A stretch of DNA of 64,000 bases, from the NCBI GenBank assembly GCA_021396245.1, contig WNYE01000040.1, positions 62,001 through 126,000 on the forward strand, given 5' to 3'. The notes below the pieces were generated by a model that was not told the DNA's origin, ran no database searches, and was given only the letters and a program-made list of their open reading frames with translations. This DNA is from Sporothrix humicola (lineage: Eukaryota; Ascomycota; Sordariomycetes; Ophiostomatales; Ophiostomataceae). Shown here piece after piece: positions 1 to 10,574 of this stretch. The first letter of the stretch is position 1. Each line of letters begins with the position of its first letter. Made by a program: the position numbers and the translations under genes.

Positions 1-1529
1 TTGCGACAACGGACACGCCCCTGATTGTCAGTCTCGAGGTGCACTGCTCGCCGCCGCAACAAGACGTCATGGTGCAGATTATGGAGCAAGAGTGGAAGGG
101 TTTGCTGCTGGAGCGCAACCACCGGGACAGGGAAAAGCACATGAAGACACTCCCATCGCCAGGCAGTCTGCGCAACAAGATTTTGATCAAGGTCAAGTAC
201 GTCGCGCCAGACCACGCCGGCAGCTCGAGTCCTGAGGCCAGCCCTGAGGCATCTGACCCCGGCCTGTCCTCTAAGCTGGCCAACATGGCCCAAGAATCGT
301 CGACTGTCAAGGCCTCCCCGTCGGGAACACCTGGCACCAACACACCTGGGGGTACGCCTGCCAAGAAACCCTCGAAGATCACCCAGGCGCTCAGTTCACT
401 CGGCATCTACACCCAGGGCGTCTCCTTCAAGAGCCTGTCCCAGCCCGAGGCGCTCATGCCGACGCACATCTTCTCCCTCTCCGAAAAGAGCCTCATGGAA
501 GTCCATGCCAAGCATGGCCCGGCCCTCTTCTCTCACAACCGCCACTTTATGATGCGAGCCTACCCGTCGGGCCTGCGAATCGGCTCGTCCAACCTGGACC
601 CAGTCCGCTTCTGGCGCAAGGGTGTACAGATTGTCGCTCTCAACTGGCAGAATTGCGACGAGGGCATGATGCTGAACGACGCCATGTTCCTAGGCACTGG
701 CGGCTATGTTTTAAAGCCGGAGGGTGAGTACAATTCGTATGTTTCTACTTTTGATTTTTCACCCGCTAACCATGTAGGCTACCGTGGTGAGAAGATCGGA
801 ACGCCGGCACCGGCTACACCACCCGTCGAAACGGCTTTCCAACCGCCGCCAACAGCACCTATCGCTGGCGGTACACACACTCTGCCGTTTGCTCCCAAAC
901 TCCTCAACATGTCCATCACCGTCTACGCCGCCCAGGGTCTTGCCCTGCCGCGCAAGACGTCCAGCAGTGACGGCGGCCTGAGCGGCGATGCGGACGGAAG
1001 CACAGCGACCCAACTGTCAACTTCGACCCGCACACTTCGCCCGTTTGTAAAGGTCGTTTTGCACGTCGACGACCACCCGGAGCGGCCCGACTCGGCCGAC
1101 GACAAGGGCGCCGTCGATGCCGATGCTGAAGACGAAGAGGGCGAGTACAAGGCGAAGACGCATACGTTTAAAGAAACGGGCAACGGCGGCGGGCGGAACC
1201 CCAACTTTGCCGAGGAAGAGCTGCGCTTTGCCAATGTGCCCATGGCGGCGCTGCTGCCGACGGCGACAACCGCGGAGGAGGCGAAGCGGCAGGCGGCCCA
1301 CGTAACAACGGCCGAACAGTCGGCCGCCACAGCAGAGAAGTTGTCGTTTGTGCGCTTCTTGGTCAAGGATACAGGCGGCGCCATGCGGCGGGATGTGCTG
1401 TTGGGCTGGTCGACGGTGCGTCTGGATCGACTGCGGCCGGGCTACCGGCTGGTGCACTTGAGAGATCCTACCCATGGACGGCCGAACGGAGCAGTGGTTT
1501 TGGTTAAGGTGGAGAAGAAGATTTCATAA
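1..1529 (+). CDS. phosphoinositide-specific phospholipase C, C-terminal part (5' end outside window)
   Basis: Enzyme that would cleave PIP2 into IP3 and diacylglycerol in Ca2+ signalling. The frame is open from base 3 and begins inside the catalytic X box, at a segment reading LIVSLEVHCS, whose Glu matches a Ca2+/catalytic residue of the family. The Y box follows at about bases 390-780 and shows SLSEKS, RAYPSG (substrate-binding Ser/Arg/Tyr positions), SSNLDP and VALNWQ. A C2 domain follows at about bases 900-1520 (LNMSITVYAAQGL through VVLVKVEKK). One intron of 54 nt at 724-777 (GTGAGT donor, CTAAC branch, TAG acceptor) is a multiple of three, so the frame also reads through it; splicing gives KPEG-YRGEK, the expected Y-box end. 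The X/Y linker is Ser/Thr/Pro-rich. The first ATG-like codons in the window are not the true start. The gene is convergent with ARP8. Family identity is secure; the exact paralogue is not. Confidence 0.93.
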   Translation, partial: ATTDTPLIVSLEVHCSPPQQDVMVQIMEQEWKGLLLERNHRDREKHMKTLPSPGSLRNKILIKVKYVAPDHAGSSSPEASPEASDPGLSSKLANMAQESSTVKASPSGTPGTNTPGGTPAKKPSKITQALSSLGIYTQGVSFKSLSQPEALMPTHIFSLSEKSLMEVHAKHGPALFSHNRHFMMRAYPSGLRIGSSNLDPVRFWRKGVQIVALNWQNCDEGMMLNDAMFLGTGGYVLKPEGEYNSYVSTFDFSPANHVGYRGEKIGTPAPATPPVETAFQPPPTAPIAGGTHTLPFAPKLLNMSITVYAAQGLALPRKTSSSDGGLSGDADGSTATQLSTSTRTLRPFVKVVLHVDDHPERPDSADDKGAVDADAEDEEGEYKAKTHTFKETGNGGGRNPNFAEEELRFANVPMAALLPTATTAEEAKRQAAHVTTAEQSAATAEKLSFVRFLVKDTGGAMRRDVLLGWSTVRLDRLRPGYRLVHLRDPTHGRPNGAVVLVKVEKKIS

Positions 1530-2080
1530 AGTCGAGCATAGCAAGGACACGACGATGGAGATCTGGCACGAGACAATGATTTACCTACGATAGTTACCAT
1601 GTAGTCGATGATGAGAATAATGAGCAAGAAATCAAATTTATACCGTCCCTAACAAAAATTATCAAAGAAACAAAACGTAGAATGCAAAAAAAGAATCCCT
1701 ATTAACACCGTCCACGCATCATAATATCCGTTTGGTTTTTCGTCCTCGTTTCTGTATCATCCCGTCGCACCGACTTCCGAGCCAGCCACAACAATGGTCT
1801 TCTCAGCACGCTTCCCGAGCTTCCACTTTGGCTGTGAGGCCGCCGACCCTGATCGACTTCTCGTGACTGATCCTGCTCGGCTGCTTACTTCTGTCACAGT
1901 CACCTCCGCCATCTTCTTCTCCTTCACTTTCACCTCTACCGACTCCTTCACCTTCACTGTCTCCACCTCTACCGTCTCTTTCACATCTGTTTTGTCTTCC
2001 ACGGTGCCGTTCACCTTGCCTGCCGGAATGTCCGTCGGGAGGTCAGCCGTCGGCGCTACACGCTGCTGCGAGGCAGGTTG
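1530..2080. other. intergenic space between convergent PLC and ARP8, with an open extension of ARP8
   Basis: This is the 3' space shared by two convergent genes. The first 225 bases are AT-rich and look like 3' UTR and terminator sequence. The rest, read on the minus strand, is an uninterrupted continuation of the ARP8 frame after its stop codon (see the separate entry). No independent gene is recognised. Confidence 0.6.
1757..2080 (-). other. in-frame open extension downstream of the ARP8 stop (readthrough candidate)
   Basis: Directly after the ARP8 TAG (2081-2083) the same frame stays open for 107 codons to a TGA at 1757-1759. The nucleotides after the stop are CAA CCT, resembling the UAG-CAR-YYA leaky context known from tobamoviruses and yeast, except for the last base. 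The encoded tail is strongly biased: Val/Lys/Glu repeats (such as VKVKESVEVKVKEKK), then an Arg/Ser-rich stretch and a basic KWKLGKRAEK segment. Codons favour GAG, GTG and AAG as in real genes. It carries no PTS1-like C-terminus. It could be a readthrough extension, a remnant of an older longer C-terminus, or a chance open frame. Confidence 0.35.
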
Positions 2081-4974
2081 CTACCACTGCCACAGCACCT
2101 TGTGGTGCAGGATCCGCGGGCCCAGGTAGGCGTACTCGTACGGCGTGATCCAGCTGTCGTTGGTCGTCAGCTTGGCGAACACGCTGGCGCCCTTCCACAC
2201 GACCACCTGCTCGTCCATGTCGCGCGCGCTGCGCGACACCAGAATGCGGTCCACCAGGTCCAGGCGGCGCGCCCGCAGACGCTCTTCCAGGTAGGTCGTA
2301 AAGTGCGGGATCTTGGCGCCGCCGCCGACGACCATGACGGAGCCCAAGTAGTCTTTGAGCTTGCGCTCGTCGCCCTTGGCCGCATTCTGGATCGACGTCA
2401 TAATGGCAATGTCGAGGGGCGCCATGGGCAGCACCGAATCGCGCTCAATGGCAATATCCTTGGCGGTGCGGTGGAACAAGGGGTCGAGCTGCAGCAGGCC
2501 GCTGCCCTGGGTACCCTGTGTCTGGCCTTGACTGGCGCCTCCAGCACCACCCGGTGCAGGAGTGCCGCCGTTCCGGCCGCTGGGTGCGGGGCTGGCGGCA
2601 CCGTTGACGTTGTCACGGCCGGCGCCAAACACGAAGGGTGCAGGGACGGGCGTGCTGGCGCCGCCTTCGGGTGCCGGCGAGGGTGCCTTCGAGGTAGATG
2701 GCGTACCGCCGGCAGCCTCGATACCGCGTGCGAAAAAGTTGAAGGGCTGGGACTTCTCCTTGCTCGGCGTCGAGACTCCGGGCACGGCGCCTGCCGCAGT
2801 CGGTCCATCAACAGTGGGTGGCAGAACCGAGGGCCGGTCGAGCGCCAGGATAGCCACCTGTGCCGCCGAAACCGGATCGTCGGGGATGTCGACGTCGTAT
2901 GCGTTATATGTTCGGTCGATCAGCTTCCGCCGTCCGCGCAGCTTCGTCGTGCTGTCAAACAGCGTCGGCTCGTAGAATCCCATCGGTGCTAGAATCACTT
3001 CATCATACGTCTTAAACTGGTACTTGTGGGTGGGCTGGTTCGGCACGCGCAGGTGGAATTGGTACAACTGCACCGAAATGTCCGCCTGGTTCATAGTGCA
3101 GTGCTTCTGCTTGAGCTCCTCCGCCAGCAGGAAATCGTACCGCCGCATCAGGTTGATCTCCTGGTAGGGGAAATGGTCGTATAGTAGCATTTTTGTGAGC
3201 GTCTCGGTCACATCGAAGCCGCCGTACTTGAGGTTGATGCGCGAGTCTTCGACAACCAGACCGTCCTCGACACACGCAATCGACGTCTTTTGCGCGCCCA
3301 CGTCCACAACACAACCCTGGCTGTAGCCCGCGCCACATGTTGCCGAGTAGCTCTCCTGAATGAAGCACACCTTGTTGAACTCGAACCAGTCCATGCACAT
3401 GCGCAGGATCGTCTCGACGTACGACTTGTCGTAGAGATCGGGAATGACAAACACGCAGCTGTACTGCCGGCACTGCGACACCTTCTTGAGGCCTAGCTCG
3501 TTTTGGATCGCGTGCGTCAGGATCGCCTCAAAGTCGCTATACAGGCTGCTGACGCTGGTGTAGTCGTCCTCGTTGAGCCAGCCATGCTGCATCGGCCACC
3601 GTAACCGAAACTTGGGGCTCGAGTCGTCGGGGATCCGCTGCGCCTCGCTGCCGTAGAAGACTGTGGGCGGCATTGGCTTTCGCCGGATCTTGGGCACGAT
3701 GGAGCGCTTGACTGGGGGTGCAGGTGTCGGCTCCTTTGCTGGCTCCTCTGCCTTCTTCTCTTCGGTCTTGTCTTGTGATGACTCGGCAGGCTTGTCTCCG
3801 TTGGCTTCGCCGTTTGCTTCGCCATTTGCTTCGCCGTTCTTCTGCTCGGTCTCAGTCGCAGCGCCGTTTTCTGGCTTTGACTCGTCGCCATTCTCAGTTT
3901 CGGTCTTGGCCACAATCTCGTCCTTGATCTCATCCTCAGCCTTGGTCTCGCCTTCGGGTTTCGATTCGGATGTTGTCTCGGCCTCTGCTGACGGCTTCCC
4001 TCCGTCCGCATCGATCATCTCGACATCGTCGTCGCCTTCTGCGTCAGCTTTTGCTTCCGCGGGGGCAGCAGCCTCGGCCTCACCCTCAGCATCTGCAGGT
4101 TTACCGCCGTCTTCGCCAGCCTTGACGGTGCCTTCGACGGTAACGGGCGGCTCGTCCTCGGGCGCCACAACCTCTTCCTCAATGTCTGCCTCGATCTCCA
4201 TCTCGTCTTCCGGGATGGGCACGGGTGTGTTGACGTCGGTCCACTCGATCTGCAGCGGGTCGTTGTGTGTCGGGATGACCTCGGGGTCTGTCCGCCGGTT
4301 GTAGTTGACGACCAGCTCCTTGGAGTTGGGCAGCACTTTGCGCTTGTTGAGACGCATGTCGGCCTTGAGGTCCTCGCTCATTTTCTTATATTTCTTGGAC
4401 CAGTCTTCGCCGTACTGTTGGTCGATCTTTGTGGCCTCAAACTGCCGCCGGGGGCGCGCCTCGTACTCCTCCGACTCGGTCCGCTGATATTTGGTCGCGA
4501 GGCACATGGGTACGGTCTTGGGCAGGACGTCGGTCGAGAAGCCGATGCGCAAGAACTGGCTGCCCGGGTGGATGACGATGACCTTGGAAATGTCGGTGCT
4601 GCTGCCGTCGGCGGGCATGTTGAGGGGCATGTCGCCCTGCTGCTGGGATTGTGATTGTTGGTCGAGGGCTGGGTTCTGGCTGAGGGCCCGATCGCGGTCC
4701 TTTGCGCTCTGCACCAGACGTTCGCGGTTCGCCTCGTTGAGGACGCGCAGTGCCAGGACCTGGTCATCGCGCTTCATGTATTCTCTGATTGAGGCCTTGT
4801 GTTAGCAAGATGTCCAAAGGAGGTCCATAAAACGTCACATCGCATCGCAACATCCCGCCCATCCACATACGTGTAGTAGTTCTTTTGGTTGATCGGCGTG
4901 ACCTCGGGCCAGCTGGTCGGTTTCATGCCATTGTCGGTGCGCTCGAGTCCTGATGAAGCACCACGGTTAGCCAT
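2081..4974 (-). CDS. ARP8: actin-related protein 8, INO80 chromatin-remodelling subunit
   Basis: Nuclear actin-related protein expected to act in the actin/ARP module of the INO80 complex, linking it to nucleosomes and extranucleosomal DNA. Two exons: 4871-4974 and 2081-4784, joined across an 86-nt intron (GTATGT donor, CTAAC branch, CAG acceptor). Splicing gives MANRGASS...NQKNYYTEYMKRDDQVLALR, the characteristic ARP8 N-terminal block; 935 aa. Actin-fold pieces are visible at about residues 95-135 (VIVIHPGSQFLRIGF), GCVVDVGAQKTSIACVEDG and VMVVGGGAKIP. A long acidic insertion (about residues 225-395, Glu/Ala/Asp-rich with three tandem GEAN units) and a second Gly/Pro/Ala-rich insertion interrupt the fold, as is usual for ARP8. 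The protein ends LWQW at a TAG, after which the frame remains open. It faces away from the proline-rich gene at 6315. Confidence 0.95.
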
Positions 4975-6314
4975 TGTTTCTTTCGGGTTTTCCTCACATC
5001 GCCAAAGCTTCATCCAGCCTCTCCACCGCTCCATCGTCATTCAATCGTCTTACCTTCCCGAAGAAGGACGCGCTCGCTGACTTTGCCGACCATCTTTGCG
5101 GTGATGGTTGGGACGATCCGGATTCGATTGATGGATGGACCGTCGTGATGGAAATGGCGGTGCTCCGGTGATGAAGTCGTGAAAAGGGCGAAACCACCAG
5201 GAGCAGAAAATGGATTGCTCGGCCCAAAAAGCTACTCTCTACAATCGGCAGCTGCTACTTCCTTCCCTTACGGATTCGCGATCTTGATAGACCTCGCGCG
5301 GTAGTGGGGCTAGTCCATAATTGGCTAGACCGCTTATCGATCATTCGGTGGTTTGGTTTTTCCGCTGTTTTACAGGTGCCAGTGCCTGTACCTGCTTTGG
5401 GCGGGCCGCTGACGCCCTTCCAGGAATGGACAGCTCCCTGGAACCACGACTTTTTGCGCATTCTGTTCTTGAATTGTTTCAACCAAAACGCGCAACAAGG
5501 AAGGAGCAAGGCACACAGGTGAGATGGCGCTGATCGCATCGATTGAGCCTCGAAATACGAGATCCTGGGTAACTTCAAAGTCAAAACTAGAATCCAACTA
5601 CAAAAAAGCACGACAAAATCAGGGTCCCTGAAGCTACCTGTTTTCTCGCTAGCGATGCAGGTGAAGCTTGGTCGCGTTGTGTTGGATTGGTCGTGTTCTG
5701 TCCCAATGCAGCATTCTTTAGAACCTTTCTGAGACTGGCTCAACTGTCTCGACTGATTCATTTCTTATTTCGTTGTCTTCTTTTTGCTCTTCCTTTCATT
5801 TGTCGGTTGCCTAGTTTCAAGTGAACAGTCTGGCATCTATTCGCAAACAAAGCAATTTTTGGTGGTGCTTTGTCACCTGACTGGCCCCTAACAATGACGT
5901 CGCCACCCCAGCTTACAAGGCAGGTACAAAGTGCAAGCGCAACCGCTCCTGCATCTCTCCTTCCCCCCTCAGCCAGGGATCTGGGAATTCAAGGAAAGAA
6001 CTGCCCATCATCATCTACTCCAACAATAAGAACACTTGTTGCCCCTTTTTATACGAGAGGACGAGTTTGTCTCTTCATTTTCCTCCAGGCACAATAACAC
6101 CAGGATAAGCTCGGCACACTCTTTATCACAACCACCATCACCAACTACTTACATCTGCATAACGAGCATAACGCAACCATTGATTACAGGTGCACAGGTC
6201 AGCATTGACTGTATCAACATCGTCAAAACACATTCCATCTTCCATTCTTTTGTTTACAACCTCAAAACGACTACGACCGATTAATATTCGACTGTACCTA
6301 CCACCGATACCACA
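4975..6314. other. divergent intergenic region, ARP8 / proline-rich gene
   Basis: 1.34 kb between two divergently transcribed genes, so it should hold both promoters and 5' leaders. The last 300 bases before the right-hand ATG are rich in CA and CT and look like a 5' leader. No coding potential or repeat is recognised. Confidence 0.6.
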
Positions 6315-7274
6315 ATGGCTCCCATTCCCATCTACTCGCAGAGCCCCATCAGCGCGGCCAAGGCTGATGGAGTGACACCTCAGACGGCCAACAACAACAG
6401 CAACACCGGCCGGTACGCGCCAGAAACGCCGACTAAGACAAGACCATTGGACGCCAGCGCAAACGCAGGAGGACCTCCGCCTCCGCAGCCTGGCGCTGTC
6501 CCTACTCTGCCGCAACCGACCGGATCTGTTGAGCGGCCAAGCACGCACGGCCAATATGCACCACCTCCGCCAGCAGTCACGACAGCCGCCCCGAACTTCA
6601 ACACGGGCCGCCGGCCGTCCAACTACTCCCCGCCGCCACCCCAGCCAGGCGCGGCTCCAGTGCCGCCCTCGACTTCTGCCTCCAACTACTTCAACCCCGG
6701 CGCACAACAGTCACCGCCTCCGACAACAGCTCCTGCCACCCTTCCTCCGCCCCCAAAAGCCGGCGAGACACTAGCGAGCACGGGCATCCTCAATGCCCAG
6801 ACCCAAACCCAGACACAAACGGCCCCGCCGACCACATCCATGCCGCCGCAAATGGGCATGCCTCCATTGACGGGCTCGCCGTATCCGTCGACGGCCAGAG
6901 GGACAGCGACGGCCACTGGCAGCTACCCCGGCTTCCCGCAACCGACCGGCCTTGCTCAAGGTCTAGCGATGGGCGAGCAGCAGAAGCAACAGCACATCAA
7001 CCTGGACCACCCGCCGGGCTATGTCCAGAATGCCTATGCTGCGGAGATGTCGAGCTCGCAGCGGGCGGCGGCAGCGCAGGCAGACAGCAACAACAGTGGA
7101 GGTGGCCTCTCGTCGTACCACAGCAGCAGCACGTTCAATAACAACAACTACTCCTCCCCGACCTTTGACGAGGACGGCGACGGCTTCTGGGACACGGCCA
7201 AGCGGTTTGCGGCGTCGGCGGGCGAGAAACTGTCAGAGGCCGAGGCTGAAGTGTGGCGACGGTTAAACAAATAG
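6315..7274 (+). CDS. conserved fungal proline-rich protein, function unknown
   Basis: A single-exon 319-aa protein with an ATG in good context (CACAATGGC). The N-terminal block PIPIYSQSPISAAKADGVTP resembles a conserved opening I associate with a family of uncharacterised filamentous-fungal proteins. The middle (about residues 45-250) is low complexity: Pro, Thr, Ala and Gln, with two PPPPQPGA-type repeats and a TQTQTQT run. The C-terminus returns to ordered sequence with DGDGFWDTAKRFAASAGEKL followed by an amphipathic SEAEAEVWRRLNK helix. There is no signal peptide or transmembrane segment. The conserved ends flanking a variable disordered centre suggest a scaffold or adaptor, but this is inference. 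Confidence 0.8.
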   Translation: MAPIPIYSQSPISAAKADGVTPQTANNNSNTGRYAPETPTKTRPLDASANAGGPPPPQPGAVPTLPQPTGSVERPSTHGQYAPPPPAVTTAAPNFNTGRRPSNYSPPPPQPGAAPVPPSTSASNYFNPGAQQSPPPTTAPATLPPPPKAGETLASTGILNAQTQTQTQTAPPTTSMPPQMGMPPLTGSPYPSTARGTATATGSYPGFPQPTGLAQGLAMGEQQKQQHINLDHPPGYVQNAYAAEMSSSQRAAAAQADSNNSGGGLSSYHSSSTFNNNNYSSPTFDEDGDGFWDTAKRFAASAGEKLSEAEAEVWRRLNK

Positions 7275-7997
7275 GAGGTCCGCTTTCCTGCCATTCCTGG
7301 ATGGCTTGCCCCTGCATGGTATGCCTATGCTGCATTTCGATTCTTTGTTGGTTTGTTAGTGTTCTATTTTTTTATCCGCACTTAATTTCCAAGTATGATT
7401 GGGCACGGCAACATATGGTTGTCCGTGGTAAGCAAAAAGGATGGGTTGAAGCGGTATGCATATGGCTGGAATGGGAGGATTAGGCTACACTTTTACTTTT
7501 TCTTTACGTCTCTTCTTTGTAGATAGCAACAAACACGGCATTGGCACATAACCATATACTTGTCTAGCCTCTGGTTTTATTCTCTGTTATGTGTGGAGCC
7601 ACGATGTCTTTAAATTTTGTGACCGTTAACCCAATGTTTATTTTTTGATAAAAAGCATCGCGATTCATGTCTAAAAAAGACAGAAAGTTGACACACTGTG
7701 CCCTACACCAACTTTTTGTTTAATTCCTCCTCTCTCCCCACGCCGTTTTCCAGGACAACCATCTCGATTCCTTCTTCGGTCGCGTTCATCCCACGCGCAG
7801 ATATTCATTCACACCACCAGTCATCGCCGGCTTCCTCCTTTCAGTCTCCCTTCTGGCTTAGACATGAATTATCAAGGCGGCTCCCTGAGTCAAAAAAAAA
7901 AAAAAATGTGATAGACAGAAAGTGACAACCAGAGTGTTGATAGAGGTGATGAAGTAATCCGAACATTTCACCGATTGGTCTTCTGGAAAGTCCATTT
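7275..7997. other. convergent 3' intergenic region
   Basis: AT-rich spacer between convergent genes, containing a run of about 15 A near 7892-7906. No gene is seen. Confidence 0.6.
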
Positions 7998-8846
7998 TCA
8001 CTCACCACCGTTTTTCACTGCCTTCTTCTCTTCCTCGACAAGTCCATCGACCAGCCCTGTGATGAATGCAACGGCAATGCCCCGCGCCAGTGCAATAGCT
8101 TCATCGTCGTGGGCCTGGGGCAGGTGCAGGAAAGTTGTGCGCCCCCGTTTGCTCTCGAGAGAATCGTTCAGCACGGCTTCGGCCAGGGACGAGTAGAGCC
8201 GGAATTCACAAAAGTAAAGGCCGGCGTCGTCGGACACGGACGTCTTGACGTCGGGAAACTTGGCATGCACCTGGCGCCAAGCACCCTCGACGTCGAGTGT
8301 CGACTTGAGCACGGGCGGCAAGCCCTCGCGCTCCAGCTCGGCCGAGTCGACCAGCTTGCCGTCGTCGCCGGGCAGCGTGTAGCCGTTGCGGCGGGCGAGC
8401 GTTTCGAAGCGAAACTGGTTGGGGTCCCAGCCCAGCGCAATCATGCCAAAGTGGAGGATAATGTCAATGTCGACGCTTTCGGCGTTGGTCTCTCCAGAGC
8501 CATCGGCAAACAAGGACGCATTGTTGCCCCAGAGTTCCTTGGAGACCTTGCGGACATCGTCGTAGGTATCCCGCGTGTCTCTCTGGTACTTGCGAATACG
8601 AATGGTCGGCTTGCCTTCTTTGCCTTGTTCAGACGGCTCAATCACGTCCGGGAGGGCATCGCGGACCAATGCCGACGTGTTGACGTCGTACTCCATGAAC
8701 GGCTGGTGAGGCGCATGTCAAAGAGAAAGTAAATGTCAGCTCGGTCTACCTATCACAGGATGGCACTCCATATCTGTTGAAAACCAAAAACCTACCGCAT
8801 TGCCTGTTACGGCCACATTATACACTCTGGTCTTCGGGGCCGACAT
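7998..8846 (-). CDS. pyroglutamyl peptidase type I (C15 cysteine peptidase)
   Basis: Cytosolic enzyme expected to remove N-terminal pyroglutamate from peptides. Two exons: 8796-8846 (17 codons from the ATG at 8846) and 7998-8702, joined over a 93-nt intron with a CTGAC branch and CAG acceptor; 251 aa. The catalytic triad is recognisable: Glu117 in FRFETLARRNGY, Cys182 in DDAGLYFCEF and His210 in TTFLHLP. The joined N-terminus reads VAVTGNAPFMEYDVN, which occupies the place of the family signature TGFGPF. The Phe-Gly of that signature are replaced by Asn-Ala. The junction keeps frame and restores conserved Pro-Phe, so I trust the splice, but the substituted substrate-binding motif is unusual. 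Convergent with the proline-rich gene. Confidence 0.85.
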
Positions 8847-10001
8847 GGTTGTGAGGCCGAAGGATTGCCGTGTGGGAGGTCAAGTAGTAGAGGTACTCTG
8901 TACGTTGATGCGGATTGGTCGATGGACAGCCTTGTTTTGCCCGTATTTTGTGTTTTCCTCGTTTTCTTGTCTGGGCAGCGTGCGGGGGTGAGCGATATGT
9001 GATAAAAGTGCAAATATCTGGTGGCCGACGTGTCTGGTTACCGCAGTTGTTGCCTTTCTTGATAACCGCTGGCAGCCGTCTTTTTGCAGTTGTGGCAAGT
9101 TAATTGTCGTCGGGTGATCAAAAGTGCACTTTTGCGAGTGAGTTCACAATCAACTCAGTTTCCCTTTTGAGTGTTGACTTTTGTGATGCGGGGTTCTGTC
9201 AGGATTCAGGCGTCGCAGTGCATAGGAGATAGGCCAGGATACGAGGAGGTGTGGAAGTGTGTTTAATTTCAAGGATGAAAACAAGGATCAAGATGCTGTT
9301 TTCTCAATATCTCATTCGTGCAGCGTCCAGCCTTTTCACTTCTCGATCAATCGGTTCATATATGTTGAATATGTTGAGAAGTGAAGCTCAACAAGTACGC
9401 TGAAAAGCAACATGCAAGAGAGCGGATATCGGCTGAGGCTCTATTTACAGTCTCATCACATACAGTACACCAATGAGAGCGGCACACATGGTCGCGTTTT
9501 GTCAGCAACGTATTGCGTCTTTGCCCTGTATCTTGTTGCAATTTACAAAACATGCAGCAACATATGCAGAAACTTGCTGCATAAAATTTCACAGTGACAA
9601 GGCGGAGATGCAGGCTCAATCATAGGCGTATTCTCATTATGAAAATGTGACAATCAAACTCACTGTACAAGTGACATAAAGTGATATAAAAATTAAACTG
9701 CAAATAAAATGTGAAAGGCGACAGTGTGCATGTCTCAACCCTCAACGGCCTCACCCCCATCTCGGCTTCGGCAGTTCTTCTTATCAAAAGGGTGCGGCTT
9801 AAAGTCGAGTCTCTCAGGATGAGGCTCAAAATGAAAAGTAGTGTCCCATGAGGAGGATAAAAAGGCCTCGCCATTATGTTCCACATTTTTCATTTCATCT
9901 CATCACTCATCCTCAACCAATTTACAGACCAAAACATATCAAATCAAATAACTCACATTACATACTTACCTTACACTCCTATCTTATCATCCACTCTCAT
10001 C
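8847..10001. other. divergent intergenic region with leader of the small protein gene
   Basis: 1.15 kb between the divergent peptidase gene and the small protein at 10002. A GATAAAAAGG box at 9856-9865 is a plausible TATA element, and the CA/CT-rich stretch 9880-10000 looks like a 5' leader. An ATG at 9876 is in frame with the small gene but lies only about 15 bases past this box, so it is probably upstream of the transcript. Nothing else is recognised. Confidence 0.5.
9856..9865 (+). promoter_or_regulatory. candidate TATA box of the small protein gene
   Basis: GATAAAAAGG lies 137 bases before the ATG at 10002, followed by a purine-poor leader. Position and sequence fit a TATA element; there is no transcript evidence. 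Confidence 0.4.
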
Positions 10002-10211
10002 ATGAGCACCAACAGCTCCCAAGAGTCTCTCCCCATCGAGAAGATGGCCGAGCCCGCCGGCGCTCCGGCCACCGAGGCCCTCAAGCAGCCCGAGACTCGC
10101 AAGCAGCCCTGGCGCAGCCTCCCTGCCTTTGAGTCGTTCAAGGACAAGGTGCACGTCAACAAGGTGCGCGACATGCGCCTGTTTGGCAATCACGTGAATG
10201 CGCACTCGTAA
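10002..10211 (+). CDS. small hydrophilic protein, 69 aa, unknown function
   Basis: The ATG has A at -3 (CATCATGAGC), is preceded by a typical fungal leader and a TATA-like box, and opens a short GC-rich frame unlike the AT-rich flanks. The protein begins MSTNSSQESLPIEKMAEPAG, is Ala/Glu/Pro-rich to about residue 30, then becomes basic and more ordered (KQPWRSLPAFESFKDKVHVNK, RDMRLFGNHVNAHS). It has no signal peptide, cysteines or transmembrane segment. I do not recognise a family. Codon composition and leader make it more likely real than chance. It is convergent with the CmcJ-type gene. Confidence 0.55.
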   Translation: MSTNSSQESLPIEKMAEPAGAPATEALKQPETRKQPWRSLPAFESFKDKVHVNKVRDMRLFGNHVNAHS

Positions 10212-10574
10212 AGAGTGCAAACCAGTTGCATCGCAAGATGCACTTACTGTGAATGTTTGGCGATATTGTTATGGACGGTGTTGATGGTTACCAGAGGAAA
10301 CATGTGTTGCAGGCCTCGGGAGTGAAGTGAAGCAGGTTAGTTATAAGTACCATAGTTATACGCAATTAATGAGATCAAGATTTGACTTCACAATGCTTTA
10401 TTCCATTGTCTTTTGAGAAACATCGTCAGATGCCAAGAAATCATTGTGTTAGTCGAGAGTGGGTCCACATGAATCAAACTTAAATTGACGAACAAGCTAC
10501 CAAAGTAAATAAACAAATATCATCCATGAAATCTTCAAACAAGATAAAATCACTCCTGTAAAACAAGCCCTTTA
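10212..10574. other. convergent 3' intergenic region
   Basis: AT-rich spacer between the small protein gene and the convergent CmcJ-type gene. No feature is recognised. Confidence 0.6.

Noticed and set aside
2019..2083. 65-nt intron removing the ARP8 stop (donor GTAGCA, CTGAC branch, GGCAG acceptor)
   Set aside because: It would shift out of the Lys/Glu/Val-rich frame, and the donor lacks the usual GTANGT form.
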